In this document: positions 7,616 through 16,194 of the stretch, piece after piece
Numbering within the stretch: position 1 is the first letter of the stretch
How the letters are laid out: the number at the start of each line of letters is the position of its first letter
Origin: Sphingobium sp.
GTDB lineage: Bacteria; Pseudomonadota; Alphaproteobacteria; Sphingomonadales; Sphingomonadaceae
Assembly (NCBI GenBank): GCA_017744605.1
Contig: JAGIAZ010000021.1
Coordinates: forward strand, 1-41,199
Direction of reading: 5' to 3'
DNA: 41,199 nucleotides
Position numbers and translations under genes: made by a program
The notes under the pieces: model-generated
The model's database searches: none
The model's input: only the letters and a program-made list of their open reading frames with translations
Told to the model about the DNA's origin: nothing

Positions 7616-8728
7616 TCAGCGTTCCGGAGTGGCCGCTTCCGCGATGCGGGCAGCAAGATCCTGCATATCGTCGCGGATCCTGCGGAGGGCGAAGGCGAGT
7701 TCAAATATCCGTCCGACCGCTTCAAATCCGCCGGCGCGCGCGGTGTCGGACTTCTGATACGCATTGAAGACGGCTTCGAAGGCGTTTCCAGCATCGGCTT
7801 CATCATCTTGTTGTGCAACGCTCGTTCCATCGATCATCGCCCGCGCGCAGGCTTGCGCGTGGCTGGCCTGCGTCCGCAGCATCTCGGCTGCCGCCGCTCC
7901 GACCGATTGGGAGACGGTCGGGGGAAGCGGGCTATCCAACAGCCCGCCGATCTGCACGATATCATTGCGGACACGCCAAAGCGCTCGAGGAATGGCGTCG
8001 GACACGTCTTGGTCCGCAAGCCACAGCGAGCGTTCGCGGCGCGCCTCTATCAGCAATGCCTCGGCGGCGACGAGCGATTGGCGCACCGCTATGTTGGCGT
8101 CGCTCGATGCGAGCGCCTGACCGCTCTCAAGCGCGTCGGCTTGCGCCTCGAGCCGCTCCGCTATCGCATCGAGGACCCCAGCGAATCCCTTCATCATTGC
8201 GCCATGTGATCGCGATGGCAGGATGAATCGGCTGGCGAGCACCCCAACGAGCCCGCCCAGCGAGATTTCGAGGATTCGGTCGATGACGAAGGCGCCAACC
8301 GGAATATCCGGCGATCGCGTCAAGATCACGATGGCGGCCGTAAGCCCGGCGCCGCGCAGGCGCGGCAAGCGAACCGCTGCAAAGGTCAGAATCCCGGAAA
8401 CGAGGATCAGCGAGGCGCCGATCGCGACCGGCTGATGCGGCGTCGCGAGGACGGCGAGGCCGCCCAGAACGGCGCCGGCGACGGTGGCGATGAGGCGATC
8501 GATCGCCGCGCCGGCTGTCGCGCCCACCGAGCCCTGCATCACGATCAGCACGGTGAAGAGCGCCCAATATCCTTGCTTCAGGCCGAGCAGCTGCACGATG
8601 AGGTAGGTCACCAGACAGGCGGCCATCACGCGAAATGCTTGTGCTAGGGCCGGCTTGTTTCGTGCGGCCAGGAAAGAGCCTGGCCGGGGGCCGGCCTTTT
8701 GAGGCATGGATATCGACAAAGCCTTCAT
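7616..8728 (-). CDS. FUSC-family inner-membrane protein (aromatic-acid/fusaric-acid exporter type)
   Basis: The 370-aa product has an N-terminal membrane domain with about six hydrophobic segments (roughly residues 30-175, including QGYWALFTVLIVMQGSVGATAGAAIDR, the typical FUSC/ArAE entry motif). A cytoplasmic helical domain rich in Ala, Arg and Glu follows. Family members export weak aromatic acids or similar compounds. I chose the ATG at 8728 because AAGGGGCT directly precedes it; the upstream extension lacks such support. It stands alone on the minus strand, 470 bases downstream of the TonB receptor gene. It is shorter than two-domain FUSC proteins, having only one membrane half. Substrate is unknown. 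Confidence 0.85.
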   Translation of the reverse strand: MKALSISMPQKAGPRPGSFLAARNKPALAQAFRVMAACLVTYLIVQLLGLKQGYWALFTVLIVMQGSVGATAGAAIDRLIATVAGAVLGGLAVLATPHQPVAIGASLILVSGILTFAAVRLPRLRGAGLTAAIVILTRSPDIPVGAFVIDRILEISLGGLVGVLASRFILPSRSHGAMMKGFAGVLDAIAERLEAQADALESGQALASSDANIAVRQSLVAAEALLIEARRERSLWLADQDVSDAIPRALWRVRNDIVQIGGLLDSPLPPTVSQSVGAAAAEMLRTQASHAQACARAMIDGTSVAQQDDEADAGNAFEAVFNAYQKSDTARAGGFEAVGRIFELAFALRRIRDDMQDLAARIAEAATPER

Positions 8729-9197
8729 AGCCCCTTTGTCTGGTGTTCGATTGCAAAGATGCGGAGCGAAGGCCGCGATATCGAAGCGAAATCCCTCCCA
8801 CAAGCTTATGCTTCTTTCCGGATGGGAAGCGATGAACACGACTGCCGGTGACTGGGCTACATGGACGAAATTGAAGCGATATTTTGTGGTGGTGAAATGG
8901 ACTTTCGCCGTCAACGGAGCATATGGAAAGCCGCCGCTCGCCCAGGATCCATCCCTAGCCAATGTCGCAGTTCGCCCGAAATATGGAACGTTGGACTCAC
9001 GGGTGCACGTACCAATTTCTGCTGTCTATTCAGTCCTTTAAAGTTCATTGTCTTGTCCTTCCTCGCCAACCGCTGGATCGGCGAGGAAAGACAAATCCTT
9101 GAAGCTGGCGAGGGACAAAGGCCGAGAGGAGGTCAATGGAGCCTATGACTCCAGATTGGACTTACTCACGGATGTCCGCAGCGACGCGGTCGATGCC
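8729..9197. other. intergenic between TonB receptor and FUSC genes
   Basis: It must contain the FUSC promoter. Apart from the stem-loop at 9053-9094 no feature is recognised. The short in-frame extension of FUSC to 8962 is not convincing coding sequence. Confidence 0.4.
9053..9094 (-). terminator. stem-loop downstream of the TonB receptor gene
   Basis: The arms 9053-9067 (TTGTCCTTCCTCGCC) and 9080-9094 (GGCGAGGAAAGACAA) pair over 15 positions with one mismatch, which becomes a G-U pair in the minus-strand RNA. It lies about 100 bases beyond the receptor stop. There is no U-tract after it, so it may act as a transcript-stabilising or Rho-assisted structure rather than a classical terminator. 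Confidence 0.4.
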
Positions 9198-11363
9198 TCA
9201 GAAGGCTTTCCGCAGTCCGGCGAAGAACCCGCGACGCGCGCCATATTGCGGCGCGCCGACGCCGACGCCGGAGCCGTTGCGAAGCAGATAGACCTCGTCG
9301 AAGACATTGATCACGTCGAAGCGGATCGACAGGCCCTTCAGGACCCCAGGCCCGTCGATATTCTGGACGATGCCGAAGTTCGCGGTGAAATAGGACGGGA
9401 GCTTACCGCCATTGGGCACGATGCCGGCCGGATCGCCCGCGCGCAGGCCGTCGCCGTAGAGGAAATCGACGTTCGGAACGAGCGTGCCGATCCCGTCCTT
9501 GATCGTCACGCTGGCGCCGCCGGAGGCCGTCCAGCGCTGCGAATGATCGGTGAAGATGCTGTGCGCGGCGATATAATCCAGCTCGTCCTGGCCGAAGAAA
9601 TATTGGCTCGAGATGATGTTGCGGCCCTTTTCCTCGCCGCGCGCGACGTTGGCGTAGAGATCAAATGGGCCGTGCGTATAATTCGTGCTGAGCTCGACGC
9701 CCCAGGCATAGCCTTTGGCGTAGTTGAAGGGCGAGAGCACCAGCGACGGCCCGAACTGGCCCTCGTCCAGCAGGTTGCGCTTGATCTTGTAATAGGCATC
9801 GATCCCGATCTTGAAGCCCGGTGCGATCACCTGCTGGATGCCGCCGTCGAAATAATGCTCGCGTTCCGCGCGGACCGGATCGGCGGTCGTGATCTCGGTG
9901 GCCTTGGTCGTTCCGGTGAAAAGGGCGAGCGTGGGCGCCGCCACCAGTTCCTGCGGCGGCGGCGTGAAGTTGCGGGCATAGCCGATATGGAAGGTGGTCC
10001 TGCCGCCGGGCTTCCAGACGAGGTTCGCGCGTGGGCTCAACTGCTGCTCCCGCGTATAGGCGCGGACCATATCGAAGCGAGCACCGTAATTGAGCGTGAG
10101 GGTCGGGGTCAGCGACCATTCGTCCTGAAGATAGACGCCGTAGAGCTGGCCGGTCTTCCCGCCCCGGTCGGTGATCGAGAGCGGGATGTCGGATGTCTGA
10201 ATCACGTCCCCATTGGGCAGCGTATCGATCGTGAACACCTGGGATGTTACGGTCGAGCGCGTGCGCTCGTTCTGGAAGAACAGGCCGAAGCGCAGCATAT
10301 GGCTGCCGGACAGCTTGTAGCTTCCGTCCGCCTGCACGCCGGCGGTCAGGCTCGACAGGCGGGAAGTGTCGGCGACGCCGGTCAGGATGAGATCCCCGCC
10401 CAGCGGGTCGGGCGTGTAGCGGGTCTGCGAGTAGCGGACGAACGGCGCGATCTGGAAATTGAGCGCCTCGCCGGCATATTGATAAGCGAGCACGCCATAA
10501 TGCGTGATCTCGCGCTGGTTCTGGTCGAGCTTCGCGGAATCGAATGCCGAATTGCCGTTCAGCACGAAGTTCGTGCCCGGATCGCCTTGGCCCGGATTGT
10601 TCGGAATCTGGAAATGGCCGATCGAGGTGCCGCCGAAGGCGGTGATGCGGCTGGTGTCGGACAGGATGTCGGAGAGATAGCCGAAGGCGCGATATTGCCG
10701 CGTATGGTCGTGGATGGCGTCGCGCGACGCGGTCGGATTCTCGACGCCGAGATCGTTCTCGAGATAGCTTCCCGAGACGAAATAATTGAGGCCGCCGCTT
10801 GAGCCATGCACGCTGCCGCTTGGCTCGAGCGTGCCGCGGCTGCCGCCGTAGAAGCCGAGATCGCCGCCATTGTCGAAGGCGCCGCCGCGTGTTTTCAGGT
10901 TGATCACGCCCGATGTGCGATAGCCATATTGCGCCGGCAGCGTGCCGGTGAGCAGATCGATGGAATCGGCGATGTGCGGATCGAAAGTGGAGCCGAAACC
11001 GGAGATGCTTTCGGGCACGATCACGCCATTCAGCCGGTATTGGAGGTTCGCGTGCTCGTTGCGCACATGGATCGCGCCATAGCTGTCCAGCGTGACGCCG
11101 GGCGCCTGCACCAGCACCTGGACAAGGTTGCGGTCGAGGCCGCCCGGCTGCTTTTCGAGAAGGGAGCGGTCGAGTGTATAGTCACTCGCGCCGAGCGACG
11201 GGAGAATGGCGTCGCGCGCCTCGTCCAGCCTGCGCGCGGTGACGACGATATCGCTGGTTTGGTCGGCCACTATATTGGCAGCCTTGGCCGACCCGTCCTG
11301 CGCCATAGCAGCGGTTGGGATCAGCACGGCAGATGCCGCGCCGAGAAGGAACAGATTTCGCAT
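9198..11363 (-). CDS. TonB-dependent outer-membrane receptor, probable zinc or metal-chelate uptake
   Basis: The 721-aa product has a signal peptide (MRNLFLLGAASAVLIPTAAMA), a TonB-box-like DIVVTARR at about 38-45, a plug domain (about 45-160, with RLNGVIVP and the TSGVINLKTRGG plug-barrel junction) and a C-terminal barrel ending in GLRKAF with terminal Phe. GGAGT lies before the ATG. It follows the DUF2946-like gene by 95 bases on the same strand, and a Zur-box-like site precedes that gene, which suggests zinc limitation control. The barrel is smaller than the glycan-type receptors at 17-20 kb and 34-37 kb, in line with a small ligand. The zinc assignment is inference from the context. Confidence 0.9.
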   Translation of the reverse strand: MRNLFLLGAASAVLIPTAAMAQDGSAKAANIVADQTSDIVVTARRLDEARDAILPSLGASDYTLDRSLLEKQPGGLDRNLVQVLVQAPGVTLDSYGAIHVRNEHANLQYRLNGVIVPESISGFGSTFDPHIADSIDLLTGTLPAQYGYRTSGVINLKTRGGAFDNGGDLGFYGGSRGTLEPSGSVHGSSGGLNYFVSGSYLENDLGVENPTASRDAIHDHTRQYRAFGYLSDILSDTSRITAFGGTSIGHFQIPNNPGQGDPGTNFVLNGNSAFDSAKLDQNQREITHYGVLAYQYAGEALNFQIAPFVRYSQTRYTPDPLGGDLILTGVADTSRLSSLTAGVQADGSYKLSGSHMLRFGLFFQNERTRSTVTSQVFTIDTLPNGDVIQTSDIPLSITDRGGKTGQLYGVYLQDEWSLTPTLTLNYGARFDMVRAYTREQQLSPRANLVWKPGGRTTFHIGYARNFTPPPQELVAAPTLALFTGTTKATEITTADPVRAEREHYFDGGIQQVIAPGFKIGIDAYYKIKRNLLDEGQFGPSLVLSPFNYAKGYAWGVELSTNYTHGPFDLYANVARGEEKGRNIISSQYFFGQDELDYIAAHSIFTDHSQRWTASGGASVTIKDGIGTLVPNVDFLYGDGLRAGDPAGIVPNGGKLPSYFTANFGIVQNIDGPGVLKGLSIRFDVINVFDEVYLLRNGSGVGVGAPQYGARRGFFAGLRKAF

Positions 11364-11458
11364 TTACTTGGACTCCAGAATCTTGAGGTGGATTTTCCGT
11401 GAACGGAAAGTCCCATGTCGCACGCGGCCGGGCCGTACCCCTGCTCGCCGTTCGAAAT

Positions 11459-11812
11459 TCAGGCGTGGAGCGGATTTGGTGGTGCGCGACTGTTCCAAGG
11501 GCGCAGGCCCTGGCGAAGGCTCGGTGCGACTGTCGGTATGACGATGGGCCGCTGGTCTGGAGCGCGTGGCATCTCGAATGCGAGTGCCGTCGGTAGCAGA
11601 TAGTCACCGGCGTGCCCGATCTCCTGGCAGATCGGGCAATTCGCCGGCTGATCGGCGGGCGATTGATCGTCCGTGAGTTGCGCTGTGTCGCTCGTCCGGA
11701 TTGTCGCCGCTGCATGGGTGCCGGGATGGGCATGGACATGTGTGTGCGTGACGATGCTTTGCCACGAGAAAGCCATCAACGCCGCAAGCAGGACGAACCA
11801 TCGCGCGCCCAT
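11459..11812 (-). CDS. DUF2946-like small exported His/Cys protein
   Basis: The 117-aa product has one N-terminal hydrophobic segment (RWFVLLAALMAFSWQSIVTH), a His cluster (THTHVHAHPGTH), and a CPICQEIGHAG motif resembling the C-P-x-C signature of DUF2946 proteins. Proteins of this type often neighbour metal-related TonB receptors. I chose the ATG at 11812 because it begins right before the hydrophobic segment; the frame is open to 11917, and no strong Shine-Dalgarno sequence decides the point. It is the first gene of an apparent operon with the TonB receptor. A role in binding metal at the periplasm is plausible from the His and Cys residues but unproven. Confidence 0.7.
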   Translation of the reverse strand: MGARWFVLLAALMAFSWQSIVTHTHVHAHPGTHAAATIRTSDTAQLTDDQSPADQPANCPICQEIGHAGDYLLPTALAFEMPRAPDQRPIVIPTVAPSLRQGLRPWNSRAPPNPLHA

Positions 11813-11967
11813 GGCAGCCGGAATCGAATGCGAGCGCCGCGTGGCGCGCGTCCCCATGCCGGTGCGGGGAGCCCGGACCTGCGCGTGTCTTACGACTCTC
11901 AGACCACACGCCATCATATCGTCAGTCGGTCACCACCAGCGCGCGGTCACTGCCGCGCTGCCCCAAT

Positions 11968-11990
11968 GATATGTTGTAATAGCACATCGA
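11968..11990. promoter_or_regulatory. Zur-box-like operator
   Basis: The 23 bases GATATGTTGTAATAGCACAT then CGA match the commonly cited Zur consensus GAAATGTTATANTATAACAT then TTC at 15 of 22 defined positions by my count, including the central ATGTT and ACAT halves. It lies about 155 bases upstream of the DUF2946-like start, between that gene and the end of mgtC. Confidence 0.45.
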
Positions 11991-12044
11991 TCAACCCGCT
12001 TGTCTCTCTGCGAGGCGCGACCGCGCCACGCCCTGCCCAAAAAC

Positions 12045-12761
12045 TCAAAGCGTCGTGCTCATGGTCCAGGTGGCAGCGTCGAGTTCGGGCGAACCGGACA
12101 ATCTTTCGCATATTGCGTCGAGGTCGGCGGCCTGTGCCGTGGTCGGGATGAGCGTCGCGGCCAATTCGACCCTCTCGTCGGTTTCGGTGAGCACGTCGAT
12201 CGATTGGATCGGATATCCGCCTTCTTCCAGCGCTTCGGCGAGGAGGTCTCGCGCTTCGGTCACGTGCCCGGCATCGCAAACGACATGGACCTTGTAGACG
12301 GCCTCAGTCGAACCTGCGTTAAGCGGTAGCCGGTTGATGTAGTTCACGAGCGGCCGCAGTACGGTGTTGCCGACGACGACCACCAGCGCGACCGCGGCAG
12401 CTTCTCCGATCAAGCCGCAGCCACAAAACGCGCCGACGGCGGCCGATGACCAAAGCGTCGCGGCGGTGTTGAGGCCGCGCACCTGCGCGCCCTCCTTCAT
12501 GATGACACCCGCTCCCAGGAAGCCGATGCCGGAAACGACATAGGCAATGATCCGTACCGCTCCGTCGCTGCCGGCGATACGCACCCCGAGGTGGACAAAC
12601 GCCGCCGCGCCCACGGCGACCAGCACCATCGTCCGCAGGCCGGCATTGCGCTGCCGTAGCTGACGCTCGAAGCCGATCGCGGCGCCAAGCACGAAAGCCG
12701 GGCCCAGTCGACCGAAGATGGCCAAAAAGTGATTGAGGATCTCGATCATGATCTCGGCCAT
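12045..12761 (-). CDS. mgtC: MgtC/SapB family inner-membrane protein
   Basis: The 238-aa product carries the MgtC signature GAAIGFERQLRQRNAGLRTMV (about residues 26-46) and ATLWSSAAVGAFCGCG, with four or five membrane helices in the first 145 residues. A soluble ACT-like C-terminal domain follows (about 160-238), as in longer MgtC proteins. MgtC proteins are linked to magnesium limitation and to modulation of ATP synthase. The start overlaps the end of the preceding 73-aa gene by 16 bases. It is the last gene of the Nramp-porin operon, supporting a role in divalent-cation homeostasis. The ATG at 12749 is an alternative start. Confidence 0.9.
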   Translation of the reverse strand: MAEIMIEILNHFLAIFGRLGPAFVLGAAIGFERQLRQRNAGLRTMVLVAVGAAAFVHLGVRIAGSDGAVRIIAYVVSGIGFLGAGVIMKEGAQVRGLNTAATLWSSAAVGAFCGCGLIGEAAAVALVVVVGNTVLRPLVNYINRLPLNAGSTEAVYKVHVVCDAGHVTEARDLLAEALEEGGYPIQSIDVLTETDERVELAATLIPTTAQAADLDAICERLSGSPELDAATWTMSTTL

Positions 12762-12967
12762 TTCGGTTCGCGTGCACGCCAGACCCTGAAGCCGATACGT
12801 GACAGATGAGAGGCAAGGCGCATCACCCGGATCGTGACGCGCGGATCATTGATCCCCAGTCGCAATAGCAGGCGGACGAGCGCCAACATCAGGCTGGCCA
12901 AGGTAAGCCAGACGACGAACGGGAACAGGCGCTCCCACCAGTGCGGTTCGAGACGACGGTGCGCCAT
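12746..12967 (-). CDS. 73-aa single-pass membrane protein between porin and mgtC
   Basis: This small frame has a GGGAGCGG ribosome binding site a few bases before its ATG. It encodes one strong hydrophobic helix (FPFVVWLTLASLMLALVRLLL) flanked by basic residues, with a Trp-rich start (EPHWWERLF). It begins 13 bases after the porin stop and runs 16 bases into mgtC, so it is placed as a coupled operon member. No family is recognised. Small membrane proteins in such positions often modulate a neighbouring transporter, here the Nramp or MgtC protein, but this is inference. Confidence 0.55.
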   Translation of the reverse strand: MAHRRLEPHWWERLFPFVVWLTLASLMLALVRLLLRLGINDPRVTIRVMRLASHLSRIGFRVWRAREPKWPRS

Positions 12968-12980
12968 CGATCCGCTCCCA

Positions 12981-14303
12981 TCAGAGATCCCCGTGCACGC
13001 GCAGCGCGAACACGTTGGCCGGGCCGCGATCGCGATTATAGCCGGGATTGGCGATGAGCTGATAATCCAACGAGAGTTCGAGTCCTTTGGCCACCGCCAG
13101 CTTGTAATAGGCCTCCCCGATGAATTCGGCGCCGGGATGCGGAAGGCGGCCATCCCCGACCAGCACGCCGATCCCGCCGGCATCCAGGTAGCGCTCGTGC
13201 ACGCGACTAATGCCGTTCACTACGAAGGCTGCCCCAATCGTGTCGTCGCGGCGTTTCCACCCATTGCCTTTGAGCGAGAAACCGATTTGCGCCGTGCGAT
13301 CGATATCCGTGAAGTCATAGGGTTCGATCGCGCCGTCGGCTGCGCCGCCGCGCAGGAACAGTCCAAGCGTGTCGGTGATCGCTTGCTCCGCACCGACGCT
13401 GACGCCCATCCGGGTCATGCGACTGCGGACGAGCGCAGTATCGGATAATCCGCCATTGGCCGCGGCCAACGCCAGGGCATTGGCGAAGCGCCCGAACCGG
13501 CCACGATTACGAAAGACCGTGAGGCGGACCGCACCCGGACGGCCACCGATCAGATACCGCCGCTCGACCTCGCCATCGAGCTGATATTGCCCGAACCGCG
13601 TCTCGAGCGTTTCGCCATTGGGCACTTTGGAGAGGTTGAATAGGCCCGCCCGGACCGTCCACGGCCCCTGATACCATTCGGCTGCGATCCCGGTCGAATA
13701 GCCCCAGGCGTCCGCGGCATAGTCGAACGTGCCCGCATCGACGACCGACCAGTTGAGGAAGTCGCGGCGCGGATCGTGCGCATAAGCGTTGGTGTCGAAC
13801 ACGTCGCCGATGCCGAATTTGCCGACGGTCAGGACCAGCCGGTTGGCGTCGCGGCTGCCGGCGAACTGATTGGCCGCACCATCGACCGCCTCCCGGCTGC
13901 CGCCCAGCCCGATCGTCTGGCGGAAGAACAGGCGCTGCAGTCGGACATAGGGCGTGGACTTGCCGACCTTATAGGCTTCGGCGCTGGGAAATCTCGCCAC
14001 GCCGAGCGTATCCGACAAGCCGAACCCCTGATCGATTTCAGGGTTGATCCAGAACTCGCCGCCGCGCCAGGGCCGAACGCCGGCGTAGAGCGTCACATCG
14101 ATGGTTTCCTTGACCTGATCCGGCGCCAGGCTGTTCGGCCCGACATAAGGCGATGCGAACGCCGGCGTGCCTTGCAGCACGAAGGTCGCTTGACCGTGAA
14201 TCGCGATGTCCGGCGACGTCGCGGCCTCCTGCGCTTGTGTGGGGGCGCCGCCCCACATCGCCAGAGCACAGATTGAGCCAATGGCGTTGATGACGATCCG
14301 CAT
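12981..14303 (-). CDS. OprB-type carbohydrate-porin family outer-membrane protein
   Basis: The 440-aa product has a signal peptide (MRIVINAIGSICALAMWGGAPTQAQ) and the OprB-family features: an N-terminal HGQATFVLQ strand, the VTLYAGVRPWRGGEFWINPEID block, an SREAVDGAANQFAG loop, FNLSKVPNGE, and a C-terminal strand ending VHGDL. GGAGGG precedes the ATG at 14303. It follows the Nramp gene by 14 bases. OprB porins normally admit sugars, but the operon here is metal-related. A role as a metal-permeable porin, by analogy with the Bradyrhizobium manganese porin MnoP, is an alternative worth considering. Confidence 0.85.
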   Translation of the reverse strand: MRIVINAIGSICALAMWGGAPTQAQEAATSPDIAIHGQATFVLQGTPAFASPYVGPNSLAPDQVKETIDVTLYAGVRPWRGGEFWINPEIDQGFGLSDTLGVARFPSAEAYKVGKSTPYVRLQRLFFRQTIGLGGSREAVDGAANQFAGSRDANRLVLTVGKFGIGDVFDTNAYAHDPRRDFLNWSVVDAGTFDYAADAWGYSTGIAAEWYQGPWTVRAGLFNLSKVPNGETLETRFGQYQLDGEVERRYLIGGRPGAVRLTVFRNRGRFGRFANALALAAANGGLSDTALVRSRMTRMGVSVGAEQAITDTLGLFLRGGAADGAIEPYDFTDIDRTAQIGFSLKGNGWKRRDDTIGAAFVVNGISRVHERYLDAGGIGVLVGDGRLPHPGAEFIGEAYYKLAVAKGLELSLDYQLIANPGYNRDRGPANVFALRVHGDL

Positions 14304-14317
14304 CTGAATCCCTCCGC

Positions 14318-15958
14318 TCAGAGCCGATGTGCCACGGCGAGTTCGATGATCCGGACCAACACAAGGCCACCGGCGATCACGAGGTAGAGGCGCAAGACGC
14401 CGAGCCACAGCTTCTCGCCCGACCGCAGGGTGAGCCGCGGCAAGGAATCGAGCGGTGGCATCCGCCAGCTTGCTTGGCCGCGACGGTCGATCGCCGCAAC
14501 CGCTTCCGGCGAGAACAGGCGAATGATCCCCCAGGCGATCGCGGCGGCGACCGAGCCTCCGCCCAGGATCCACAGCATCGCCCCTGCGCCGAGATCGGGG
14601 AAGAGCACCGACGCGGTCAGGATCACCGACAGCATCACCAGCACGGCGATGACGGCGCCGGTGAACAGGTTCAGCCAGGGGCCATTCCGCCACGGCCCCA
14701 GCACCGCCTCGTCGTTGCACAGCAGCAGCAGGAAGACGGTTGCGCTGGGCAGCAGCACGCCGGCCAGCGACTGGACGGCGTTGGTCAGCAGGCCCAGCGG
14801 CGTGCCAGGCACGAGGACCAGCGCGGCCGCGACGCCGACCAGTCCGGCGAAGACCAGATAGAAGGCGATCGATTCCCGCGGCGATCGATGCAGCGAATGG
14901 CGGATGCGGAACGTGTCGCCGATTGCATAGGCAGTGCTCAGCGACACGGCTGAGGCGCCGATGATGGACGCATCGATCAGCGCGATCGCGAACAATGTGC
15001 CCATCAGCCGGCCGGAATGGGCCTCGATGCCCCGCGCGATCGCGCCCGCGTCAGCGAATTGGCCGAAGTCGGCGGTCCCGGCAAACGTCGCGGCGGTGAA
15101 GGCCATCATCGCGACGGCGCCGACGATCACGATCACGATCCCCACCCACAGGTCGATCCGGCTATAAGCCATGAAACGCGGTCCGATCCGCTTGTCGATG
15201 ATGTAGCTCTGTTGAAAAAAGAGCTGCCAGGGCGCGACGGTGGTGCCCACGATCGCGATGATCAGCAGCATGACGTCGGCCAGCTTGCCGTCCCGCGGCA
15301 GGCCCGGGATCAGGAAATCGTGCGCGATGACGCCGACGGGCGGGTGGATGGCGAGGGCGATCGGGACGAGCAGCAGCGATCCGAACACCAGCACCATCAT
15401 GAAGCGCTCGAACCGCCGGAAGCTGCCGGTGCTCGCGGCCGCGACGATCAATACCGCCGCCAGGATCACGCCCGGGACTTTCGGCACGCCGAGATAGGCG
15501 AGGCCCAGCGTGATGCCGATAAACTCGGTCACGATGGTCAGCGCGTTGAGCAGGAAGAGATCGACGACGCTAAAGGCGCCCCAGAATTTTCCGAAACGCT
15601 CGAAGATCAGGCGGGCATGGCCGACGCCGGTGACGGCACCCAGCCGCAGCACCATTTCCTGGTTCACATACAGCACCGGGATCAGCAGCAGCAGCGTCCA
15701 CAACAGGCTGGTGCCGTAATTCTGGCCGGCCTGGGTATAAGTGCCGAACGCGCCGGCATCATTGTCGCCGACCATCACGATCAGGCCGGGGCCGACGATC
15801 GCGGCGAGCGTCAGCAGGCGCCGGCGCCAGCCGATGCGGGCGCCGGTATCGTTCTCGGCGATAGTGCCGAAGGCGCCGAGTATGTCGCCCTTATGGGCAA
15901 GGTCGAGATGAGCGGTGGGGGCCGGCGCACGCGCCAGCGTCAGGGTTTCGGCATTCAT
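14318..15958 (-). CDS. Nramp-related divalent-cation transporter with non-canonical metal-site motifs
   Basis: The 546-aa product has the Nramp fold pattern, with about 11-12 membrane helices after a soluble N-terminus of about 48 residues. Helix 1 contains VGPGLIVMVGDNDAGAFGT, where the canonical DPGN motif is replaced by DAGA (D67 kept, Asn lost). Helix 6 reads GTTVAPWQLFFQQ (238-250), where the usual MPHN is APWQ, so the metal-selective methionine is Ala242. Loss of that sulphur ligand is known to relax Nramp selectivity toward Mg and Ca. GGAG precedes the ATG. It leads the operon with the porin, the 73-aa protein and MgtC, and diverges from the CsoR/RcnR-like regulator. A magnesium or broad divalent substrate is inferred. 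Confidence 0.9.
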   Translation of the reverse strand: MNAETLTLARAPAPTAHLDLAHKGDILGAFGTIAENDTGARIGWRRRLLTLAAIVGPGLIVMVGDNDAGAFGTYTQAGQNYGTSLLWTLLLLIPVLYVNQEMVLRLGAVTGVGHARLIFERFGKFWGAFSVVDLFLLNALTIVTEFIGITLGLAYLGVPKVPGVILAAVLIVAAASTGSFRRFERFMMVLVFGSLLLVPIALAIHPPVGVIAHDFLIPGLPRDGKLADVMLLIIAIVGTTVAPWQLFFQQSYIIDKRIGPRFMAYSRIDLWVGIVIVIVGAVAMMAFTAATFAGTADFGQFADAGAIARGIEAHSGRLMGTLFAIALIDASIIGASAVSLSTAYAIGDTFRIRHSLHRSPRESIAFYLVFAGLVGVAAALVLVPGTPLGLLTNAVQSLAGVLLPSATVFLLLLCNDEAVLGPWRNGPWLNLFTGAVIAVLVMLSVILTASVLFPDLGAGAMLWILGGGSVAAAIAWGIIRLFSPEAVAAIDRRGQASWRMPPLDSLPRLTLRSGEKLWLGVLRLYLVIAGGLVLVRIIELAVAHRL

Positions 15959-16007
15959 GGTACGGACTCCGGGCGTGCGGGATCGATCTGGTCGGGATGC
16001 GGCGGGC

Positions 16008-16136
16008 TCAGGCCGCGCGGCAGCAGTGTCGGATCCGGTCGTCGCGCGTGCGAATCCGGCCGGAGGCCCGGCGGGCGCGCCGGTGGTTCCATATGATCGT
16101 GGCGCACCCCTGGATGCGCAGCATGGTGTTGGTCAT
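16008..16136 (-). CDS. short leader ORF (42 aa) upstream of the Nramp gene
   Basis: The frame has a near-perfect ribosome binding site, AAGGAGG, six bases before its ATG and ends 49 bases before the Nramp start on the same strand. The peptide starts MTNTMLRIQGCATIIWNHRR and becomes very Arg-rich, ending HCCRAA, with three Cys and two His. No family is recognised. Its position in the leader of a metal transporter operon suggests a regulatory upstream ORF or small metal-related peptide. Coding status rests on the ribosome binding site and position only. Confidence 0.45.
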   Translation of the reverse strand: MTNTMLRIQGCATIIWNHRRARRASGRIRTRDDRIRHCCRAA

Positions 16137-16194
16137 CGCCAACCTCCTTCGGACTGGTTCGTGCCCGTCCGGAGAGGTCGGCGGCGCCGCTGGT

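Noticed and set aside
9048..10802. 584-aa plus-strand open frame opposite the TonB receptor
   Set aside because: It mirrors the receptor's codon bias on the other strand, is rich in Arg/Ala/Asp/Gly low-complexity sequence and shows no motif. The receptor on the minus strand is unmistakable.
15017..16096. 359-aa plus-strand open frame opposite the Nramp gene
   Set aside because: Extremely rich in Asp, Gln, His and Arg as expected from the antisense of membrane-helix codons; no motif.
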